Source of the DNA: Afipia massiliensis
GTDB lineage: Bacteria; Pseudomonadota; Alphaproteobacteria; Rhizobiales; Xanthobacteraceae
Assembly: GCF_014203115.1 (NCBI RefSeq)
Contig: NZ_JACHIJ010000003.1
Span: forward strand, 779,501-843,500
Direction: 5' to 3'
Length of the DNA: 64,000 nucleotides
The notes below the pieces were generated by a model. The model searched no databases. It was not told the DNA's origin and saw nothing but the letters and a program-made list of their open reading frames with translations. Of this stretch, positions 58,637 through 64,000 are shown piece by piece. Numbering within the stretch: position 1 is the first letter of the stretch; each line of letters starts with the position of its first letter. The translations under genes were made by a program, and so were the position numbers.

Positions 58637-59170
58637 ACGGCGTCCGCCCCCTGCGGGGACTCAAGATTTTGGCCCGTTCGTACCGGCAACGAACGAGGAA
58701 AATTAAACTGAACTCCAATAACTCACAACCTGTGATTGTCTCGATCCTACACCGTGAGCCCCCTTGGTCAAGCGCATGCCAGGTTATTCGTCCAACATCG
58801 ATAGGTCCTCATCCGACAGCAGCTTCGGGATGTGTGGTTGCCGACTGCCCTTGATCCTGCCGATCTGAGGTTTGGACGATGACGCCGAGGCCATCCGAAC
58901 CACCCAGTACTTCGCGGTCCTCCAATAATTGATTTTGTTGCAGAAGGATGGCTCACTTTGGTTGAGCTGTGAGCTTCTTCGAAATCGGGGTGCCGCGACA
59001 TGAATGCGCCCGAAGGTACCTAGGGAGGCCCCGAGGTGCGTGTAACAGTCAGGTATTGTGCAATGCTCGATTGAGACGAATCGGATGATCAAGGCATATA
59101 TTCGCGGTCTTCGGCGAACGTCTTTTTCAAGGATCGGCGGCAGGTATTTTGGGAATGGATGGGGTGACAA
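58637..59170. other. Intergenic region between the quorum cassette and the GTPase system
   Basis: 534 bp without a supported gene. It contains the inverted repeat at 58675-58695 and a weaker 5-bp inverted repeat TCACA-ACC-TGTGA (58723-58735), both upstream of the hydrolase gene. Towards the right, GGGG precedes the TTG start at 59171. Open frames on the minus strand here are Arg-rich and look like chance frames. Confidence 0.5.
58675..58695. promoter_or_regulatory. Inverted repeat upstream of the hydrolase-luxR genes
   Basis: CGTTCGT (58675-58681) and its exact complement ACGAACG (58689-58695) with a 7-nt centre. It is 39 bp upstream of the hydrolase start. It could be a lux-type operator, or a chance palindrome. 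Confidence 0.35.
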
Positions 59171-60328
59171 TTGCAGACCGATATTCTTCATAGGTTTCTT
59201 CAGAACGGTTTGATTGAAATCGGCCCCGAAGACGAGCGCTTGACTCGATTGAGGGCGGCGGCGGCGCAGATGGCGTCCTCGATCACCGCCGAGCGCCATG
59301 GGACACCGCGTTTTGCGATGGTGGCATTCGATCCGAAAGTGTCAGGCGATGATCCTGTCTTGGATGAGGTCGCTGAGGCGGTAGCTGCGCATTGGGCGAC
59401 ATACAGAAGTGCATTCGCGGACCGGCCGATCACTGTCTTCCGCGCGGTGTTGCTCGACGGATTACGGCAAGCGCAAGAGGAGGATAGTGGCGTCGCCGCC
59501 GCTGTTGCGCTGACCACCCGAAACATGTTGCCCCATTTCGATCTCGGTCGCGAAAAGGAGATCTTGTCTGGCTTTGCGGCAAGATCGGAAGAGCTCTTGA
59601 GCGAGAACGTTCTGGATGATTGGTCAACGGAGGTTGGCGATACCGGACCGAAACATGCCATCCCCGCAGCGGCAAAACCGAACAGGCTGGATCGCAAGGT
59701 TCTACTCGCGAAGATTGAGGCGGCGGTCGGTCCTACTAACGAGAAGGGCGAGGCGGGATCTGCACCGAACAGTCATTGGCCAAATCAAGGGCAGCCATGG
59801 TCATTCATGTTCGCTCCCAAGATAACAGCCGCAATCGCAGAGTCGGTGGACGCGATGTCGGATGCCGTCATGAATTCTCGCGCCAAGGTCGACGAGGCTC
59901 TGATTAACGCAATGAAGGACTTTGTCGGTGCGAATCTCCCGACCCTAATACGCGCCTCCACAGCGCTCGAAAGGCGACTTGATCTTCTTTGGTGGCGCCA
60001 GTCGCTCTATTCGAACCCCGCGAAGCGCAGCTACCGTTCTATGAGACCTGCAGCCGCTGCGATGCAGATGGCCGCGGATGTATTCGCCTCGGTCTCAGTT
60101 CTTTGTCCCCCAAGTGTAGAGTATTTTTTGAGGGAAGCTGTTGCCGAGGTCGTTGGAGATACCAGGGGTAAAAGTGCTGGCTTCACTTTCAAACAGATTG
60201 CAAATGAAGCCTCGTCGATCCGCTCAGAAGTCGCGATGTGGTGGCCAGCTGAAGTCCCTGACGTCGGGCCGGGGCGCCGGCCCCTCGTTTCTTTTCTCTG
60301 GACGATAAGGCCGAAGCGGCGACCGTGA
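59171..60328 (+). CDS. GTPase-associated system all-helical protein (GASH-like)
   Basis: A 385-aa protein that is predicted almost wholly helical. It starts at TTG 59171 (GGGG 6 bp upstream) with LHRFLQNGLIEIGPEDERLTRLRAAAAQMA, followed by a series of Leu/Ala-rich amphipathic helices (e.g. VFRAVLLDGLRQAQEEDSGVAAAV, LRASTALERRLDLLWWRQ). This fits the GASH component that accompanies paired TRAFAC GTPases in GTPase-associated systems. It is cytoplasmic and has no catalytic motif. Its TGA overlaps the start of the following micro-ORF. Confidence 0.7.
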   Translation: MQTDILHRFLQNGLIEIGPEDERLTRLRAAAAQMASSITAERHGTPRFAMVAFDPKVSGDDPVLDEVAEAVAAHWATYRSAFADRPITVFRAVLLDGLRQAQEEDSGVAAAVALTTRNMLPHFDLGREKEILSGFAARSEELLSENVLDDWSTEVGDTGPKHAIPAAAKPNRLDRKVLLAKIEAAVGPTNEKGEAGSAPNSHWPNQGQPWSFMFAPKITAAIAESVDAMSDAVMNSRAKVDEALINAMKDFVGANLPTLIRASTALERRLDLLWWRQSLYSNPAKRSYRSMRPAAAAMQMAADVFASVSVLCPPSVEYFLREAVAEVVGDTRGKSAGFTFKQIANEASSIRSEVAMWWPAEVPDVGPGRRPLVSFLWTIRPKRRP

Positions 60329-60438
60329 ACAGCGTTCTGGGGATCGACGCTGGCGTCAAGATCAGTCTTCCGGAGCTTTCCGTATGGATCCTTCGCGAGC
60401 TCCAGGCTTACAAAGCCACGGAGAAGGCTGCGCCGTGA
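60325..60438 (+). CDS. 37-aa coupled micro-protein
   Basis: A GTG start at 60325 overlaps the previous TGA, and its own TGA (60436-60438) overlaps the start of the next gene. The peptide is MNSVLGIDAGVKISLPELSV followed by WILRELQAYKATEKAAP. It has a short beta-like opening then one amphipathic helix and no known domain. The tight coupling on both sides makes it likely to be a translated component, perhaps an adaptor for the GTPases, but its function is unknown. Confidence 0.45.
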   Translation: MNSVLGIDAGVKISLPELSVWILRELQAYKATEKAAP

Positions 60439-61394
60439 GTAAGAAATGCGAGTCGCCTTTCTGCTACGCACCCGAAGCAACTTGCTCACTCGGGGAACTT
60501 CGCCATGAAGATTGTCCAACGTGGCAGAAATCGACGGCAGCCGCGGAAGGGACTGATAGCGCGCCGCCAACCGATGGATTAGCGCTGCCTTGGAGCGGCA
60601 ATTCGCTGGGTGGTGCCGACCGTTCGTTCGCTACGGGCCGCTCAAGTGCGAAGGTCGTGGCGGTGGTGGGGCCGGCCGGGGCTGGAAAAACGACGCTGCT
60701 GGCTGCGTGGTACCTGCTCATCGGGCGCGGAACGGAGTTGCGCGAACATACGTTCGCGGGTTCGTACACGCTCACCGGCTGGGAGAATATTGCCCACGCA
60801 CTTAGATGGACGTCTAGTGGCGGACCAGGCTTCCCTCCGCACACGTCGAGCGGATCCGGACGCCATCCGGGTTTGCTTCACATGGCTCTGCGCAAGAGCG
60901 TGACAGGGGCTGTGACAGATATGTTCTTCGCGGATGCGCCAGGTGAATGGTTTAGATTATGGGCGGTAAACCGGGATGGCGCCGAAGCTTCAGGTGCGCG
61001 TTGGATATCCGAACATGCAGATGTGATTGTGATCATCGCCGATTCTGAAGCGCTGTCTGGAGCCGAAAGAGGCATCGCACGGAGTGTGTTGGCGCAGATT
61101 TTCCAACGCGTAGGCCACGAACGGCGTGGACGTAGCGTCGCAGTGGTCTGGACCAAATCGGATGTCGAGGTCCCGCCTCTATTGAAGTCTGCGATCGAGA
61201 CCTCTGCAAAACAGCATCTGGGAAATCATACGACATTTTCACTTACGGTTAGGATTGAGAGCGATCCCGGCGGTGAGCGACCATTCATGGATCTGCTGCA
61301 TTGGGTGACAGAGGTGCGGGGTGAATCATATTCCGCCACTCCTTCCCGTCCCGACACGAACGACAATTTTCTGGTGTTTGGTCATGGACAGTAG
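60435..61394 (+). CDS. TRAFAC-class GTPase with N-terminal Cys cluster
   Basis: A 319-aa protein from GTG 60435. The N-terminus has cysteines at 5, 10, 17 and 27 that may form a zinc finger. The GTPase core follows: P-loop GPAGAGKTT (79-87), the switch motif DAPG (167-170) in MFFADAPGEWFRL, and the specificity motif TKSD (240-243) in AVVWTKSDVE. This is the pattern of the 'double GTPase' family (DO-GTPase2-like) found in GTPase-associated conflict systems. It overlaps the micro-ORF by 4 bp and the next gene by 11 bp. Confidence 0.85.
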   Translation: MSKKCESPFCYAPEATCSLGELRHEDCPTWQKSTAAAEGTDSAPPTDGLALPWSGNSLGGADRSFATGRSSAKVVAVVGPAGAGKTTLLAAWYLLIGRGTELREHTFAGSYTLTGWENIAHALRWTSSGGPGFPPHTSSGSGRHPGLLHMALRKSVTGAVTDMFFADAPGEWFRLWAVNRDGAEASGARWISEHADVIVIIADSEALSGAERGIARSVLAQIFQRVGHERRGRSVAVVWTKSDVEVPPLLKSAIETSAKQHLGNHTTFSLTVRIESDPGGERPFMDLLHWVTEVRGESYSATPSRPDTNDNFLVFGHGQ

Positions 61395-62253
61395 CCCCGG
61401 CTCGGCTCTGCGAATCATGCTCCTTGGGGAATCCGACGTTGGAAAGTCCCACTACGGAGCTCAGCTGTTGCTCCGTCTTAACCAGAAAAACTACGCCTTG
61501 CGGATGCGGGGAGCCGCGACGAATCTTGATGCTTTCGACGAGGTCACGCGGGCTCTGGCAGAGGGGAAATCTGCTGGGCACACGTCTTGGACTACCTATC
61601 TGGAAAGTCTTTGGCCCGTGGTCGATGAAAACGGGAACGAGATCGATCTCGAATGGCCCGACTACGGTGGGGAACAGGTTCGTAGATTAATCGATGACAG
61701 GAAGGTCCCGCTTGTGTGGAGGGATCGATTGCTTTCGTGCGACGGATGGCTGCTCATGGTGCGCATTCAGCGTTCCGGTGTCGAGGACGACATTTTTAGT
61801 AGGCCGCTCGCCGACATTCTTTCGCGACGGGCGGCTGAGGGCGTCAAGGAGATCAGGTCGTCGATCCAGGCTCGTCTCGTAGAGCTTCTTCAAATGCTGA
61901 TCTATGTCCGGGGCGAGGGGACATCGAAACCCCTTAACAGTCCAGCGTTGACAATTCTCCTGTCATGTTGGGATGAGCTCGGAAGCGAAGGAGAAGAGCG
62001 AACACCGGCACAGGTGCTGCACAGCAGGCTGCCTCTGCTGTCGAGTTTCGTGAAGACCAACTGGGTCGATGACCGTGTCGAAGTTCTAGGCCTTTCTGCG
62101 CTGGAAAAATCTCTTCAACCCGATCAAGCGGATGCGGACTATATTGATAAGGGACCCGAAAACTTCGGCTACGTCGTTCTCTCCGACGGCCGTCGCGACG
62201 CAGATCTGTCCCTTCCGATTGCGCGGCTTGCCGCTACCCTCGCGAAACGATGA
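61384..62253 (+). CDS. Second TRAFAC-class GTPase (DO-GTPase1-like)
   Basis: A 289-aa GTPase from ATG 61384. P-loop GESDVGKS (15-22), switch motif DYGG (93-96) in EWPDYGGEQVRRL, and a specificity loop CWDE (195-198) in ILLSCWDELGSEGEE, which replaces the usual NKxD and may relax nucleotide specificity. It is the partner of the previous GTPase; such pairs probably form heterodimers. The gene overlaps its predecessor by 11 bp, and its TGA overlaps the start of the next gene (ATGA). Confidence 0.83.
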   Translation: MDSSPGSALRIMLLGESDVGKSHYGAQLLLRLNQKNYALRMRGAATNLDAFDEVTRALAEGKSAGHTSWTTYLESLWPVVDENGNEIDLEWPDYGGEQVRRLIDDRKVPLVWRDRLLSCDGWLLMVRIQRSGVEDDIFSRPLADILSRRAAEGVKEIRSSIQARLVELLQMLIYVRGEGTSKPLNSPALTILLSCWDELGSEGEERTPAQVLHSRLPLLSSFVKTNWVDDRVEVLGLSALEKSLQPDQADADYIDKGPENFGYVVLSDGRRDADLSLPIARLAATLAKR

Positions 62254-64000
62254 TCCTTCAGCGCGCCATTTATGGGCATGATCGTGGTGGCCACGCATTT
62301 CTCCGGGGCAGTAGTCCCGAGCTCAAAACGACGTTCTCCGCCATAACCTGGCGTACGGACCTTCCCGCAACGGCGCCCTATGGTGTCTCCTGGACAGCCT
62401 ATTTGCGTGGCTTTGCGGATTCAGGAAATTATGTACTCGTGCGGATTGCGCCTGATCCCTCTGCGCCGCGAGCCGGCATGGTGTTTTCCCATGCGGTCTT
62501 CATCCCTTTGGAGCGCCTCTCGGACCCTCTCGATTTCAAGAAGCTGTTTTCACAACTCAGCGTTACGCCAGACAGAAATCGGGAGCTGGATCCGATCGAA
62601 GTATCCGAGCGTCTTGATGATGGGCAGGTGTCTGGTGCTGCGTTGTCAATCGTTGAGATGCTTGCGAGTTCGCCGAAGCAGCCCGTCGTGCACGTCGGGC
62701 AAGAAGACTTTGACGAGTCTGTAGTGCAGATACTTCAGAGGCTGCCCGCAAAGATTAAGAAGAATTTCGCGTTCCGGCTCAGTTTCGGACCACAGGATGT
62801 AGAGCACGATCCACAGCACGTAGTAGCTACGCCGAATCTCCTGGAAACGCGATGGCACGGCCATCCGATTGTGCGGGGCGAATTGGTTGCAAAGCCGGGG
62901 TCTGTGGCGGGCTTTCTGTTGGGACTAGACTGTGGGCGCGCGCTGAGGACGTTCGTCGATAGCATCGGGGCGGAAGTAAGCGACTTCAAATCTGTAGCTC
63001 TTCTTTCCAATGCATTTGCACTATCCGAAAAGCCTTCACCGTCTATAGAGGAGCTTGTTGCCCTCGTAAGGCTCCTGCCGTTGCTCGCGCCGCGGGACCA
63101 GGACGGTGTGGATTTCAAGGTGAGGCTCGTCGCACGATTAGCCGAGTCTGTAGCCATAATGACTGCCGATCAGCTTCGTAGTTTGCGTAATCTCGATTTG
63201 TCGCCCTATGCTGACCGGCAGCGATGCTGGAGCGCCATATCGGAATGGACTTCTAGTCACGCCGCCAAAATAGGCGACAATGATGATGTCCCGCGAGTCC
63301 TGCTTGACGCTTTTACGTTGGCCGCGGTGTCGGAGTGGAAGCAGGCGGTCTTAAAAGGCTTCCGCGATGCGTCCTCGAATCTGAGCGCAAGTATGGCGAC
63401 GGCGCTCTGGCGGGTATTCGGGAATAATCCAGAAGCCGCATCGGCTGCGTTGGCTCTGCTCCCGTCCGTGGCTTCCGTTGAGCGGCGGCTCCGAGAGGCA
63501 ATGCCTGGGGCCGTCGACCCGGATCTTGCGGCGTCTGTCATCGCTTTTGCCAAGGAACGAGCCTGGTGGATCCTTCACGGCAGGTGTTTGGCCGTCTCGA
63601 CCGATCCGCAGACAGCCCTCGAAGCGCAGTTAGAGGTGGATGGTGCGACCGATTCCATCGACGGAATCGCCGCAGCGTTATCGCAGGCTGCGCCTGTTGA
63701 GCGACTCCGCCTTGCGCTCTCGCACGAAGACCGCCGGCTAATTTCGGTGGCTGGCGCGGAATGTGCACTTGCGCCGGAACTGCTGGGAAATTTCGATGCG
63801 GCAAACCCAAGATGGCTGGCAATATTACAGGTCGCAGTTGAGCGGTCGCCAGACGCGCTGCAGCACGTACCGAGCGGGCGTGGTGTGGTTGAAGCATTAC
63901 TCCAATTTTCAGGACAAGCGGACGAATACGCGTCTTTGTGGAATGTCCTTGCCAAGTCACCGTTTTCAAACCTCTATGACGTTCCTCAAAGGCGCGAAAT
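62250..64000 (+). CDS. GTPase-associated protein 1 (GAP1-N1-like), partial at window edge
   Basis: An open frame from ATG 62250 runs through the right edge, giving 583 codons without a stop. The N-terminus QRAIYGHDRGGHAFLRGSSPELK, then WRTDLPATAPYGVSWTAYLRGFADSGNYVLVRI and AGMVFSHAVFIPLERL, match the GAP1-N1 domain that heads the large GTPase-associated protein of these systems. The remainder (~350 residues visible) is alpha-helical and would lead to the middle and C-terminal domains off-window. It is coupled to the second GTPase gene by ATGA. Confidence 0.75.
   Translation, partial: MILQRAIYGHDRGGHAFLRGSSPELKTTFSAITWRTDLPATAPYGVSWTAYLRGFADSGNYVLVRIAPDPSAPRAGMVFSHAVFIPLERLSDPLDFKKLFSQLSVTPDRNRELDPIEVSERLDDGQVSGAALSIVEMLASSPKQPVVHVGQEDFDESVVQILQRLPAKIKKNFAFRLSFGPQDVEHDPQHVVATPNLLETRWHGHPIVRGELVAKPGSVAGFLLGLDCGRALRTFVDSIGAEVSDFKSVALLSNAFALSEKPSPSIEELVALVRLLPLLAPRDQDGVDFKVRLVARLAESVAIMTADQLRSLRNLDLSPYADRQRCWSAISEWTSSHAAKIGDNDDVPRVLLDAFTLAAVSEWKQAVLKGFRDASSNLSASMATALWRVFGNNPEAASAALALLPSVASVERRLREAMPGAVDPDLAASVIAFAKERAWWILHGRCLAVSTDPQTALEAQLEVDGATDSIDGIAAALSQAAPVERLRLALSHEDRRLISVAGAECALAPELLGNFDAANPRWLAILQVAVERSPDALQHVPSGRGVVEALLQFSGQADEYASLWNVLAKSPFSNLYDVPQRRE

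Larger units (their letters stand above)
38992..64000. mobile_element. Probable genomic island inserted at tRNA-Met, right end outside the window
   Basis: Directly after the tRNA the core gene content stops, A+T increases, TTG/GTG starts and rarer codons become more frequent, and immunity, quorum-sensing and GTPase-conflict genes follow without a break to the window edge. A tyrosine-recombinase relic lies at 54353-54736. No duplicate of the tRNA 3' end was found within the window, so the right attachment site is presumably further right. The 39-54.7 kb and 55-64 kb parts could be two adjoining insertions. Confidence 0.6.

Noticed and set aside
58784-59299. 171-codon minus-strand frame overlapping the helical GTPase-system gene
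   Set aside because: Arg-rich, no motif, and it overlaps the start of a better-supported gene. It also lies where a promoter is expected.

Overview
The window looks like a chromosomal segment of a Bradyrhizobiaceae/Nitrobacteraceae alphaproteobacterium (Bradyrhizobium, Rhodopseudomonas, Afipia, Tardiphaga or a close relative). The evidence is the high GC content, the Caulobacter-type flagellar order fliF-fliG-flbE(fliH)-fliN-flbD with a DUF1153/SciP gene beside it, homospermidine synthase, a PmtA-type phospholipid methyltransferase, a BA14K-like surface protein, and several families of extragenic palindromes typical of this group. The species cannot be fixed from the sequence alone.

Positions 1-38,900 are ordinary core genome. 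In order they hold: a CobW-type GTPase tail with a WD40 protein and an MgtC-like membrane protein; a polyamine/stress group (homospermidine synthase, two tandem Rnk/GreA-C-like proteins, RidA, a GNAT acetyltransferase, and ornithine decarboxylase behind a long leader that fits the alphaproteobacterial speF RNA motif); an M3 peptidase; a DUF1007-NicO Ni/Co export pair; ferrochelatase; an SPFH-NfeD pair; arabinose-5-phosphate isomerase; an outer-membrane barrel; a serine hydrolase; an RecD-like helicase; an aminotransferase; the flagellar block; mnmA and pmtA. Extragenic palindromes are frequent, including four loci of a doublet element made of two ~75-bp palindromes separated by a 12-13 bp A/T-rich spacer. 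Two of these doublets bracket mnmA.

At 38,915 a tRNA-Met(CAU) marks an abrupt change. From there to the right edge base composition and codon use look different, core genes stop, and a tyrosine-recombinase relic lies at 54.4-54.7 kb. I read 39-64 kb as an integrated island whose right end is outside the window. It is very rich in immunity/programmed-death domains. A divergent pair of operons carries a trypsin-nuclease fusion plus a TIR protein on one side. On the other side are a metallophosphoesterase, a trypsin-like protease, a large caspase-like protein, a SLOG protein, a ThsB-type TIR protein and a second caspase-like protease with a C-terminal domain. The last three genes overlap or abut and resemble a TIR-plus-caspase (type IV-like) Thoeris system with a detached SLOG sensor. 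A third TIR-like gene, an EF-hand/barrel envelope protein and a translationally coupled operon with a muramidase-like protein and an N-acetylmuramoyl-L-alanine amidase follow.

Next comes a compact quorum-sensing cassette: a LuxI synthase, a 61-aa coupled protein, an EctB-like aminotransferase, a LuxR receptor whose gene overlaps the aminotransferase antisense, and an alpha/beta hydrolase closely resembling the AHL lactonase AidH. The window ends inside a GTPase-associated conflict system: an all-helical GASH-like protein, a 37-aa coupled micro-ORF, two TRAFAC GTPases and a GAP1-N1-like protein cut by the window edge. My best candidate for the undescribed system is the 39.4-48.7 kb protease/TIR/SLOG cluster, possibly working with its 50-54 kb neighbours.
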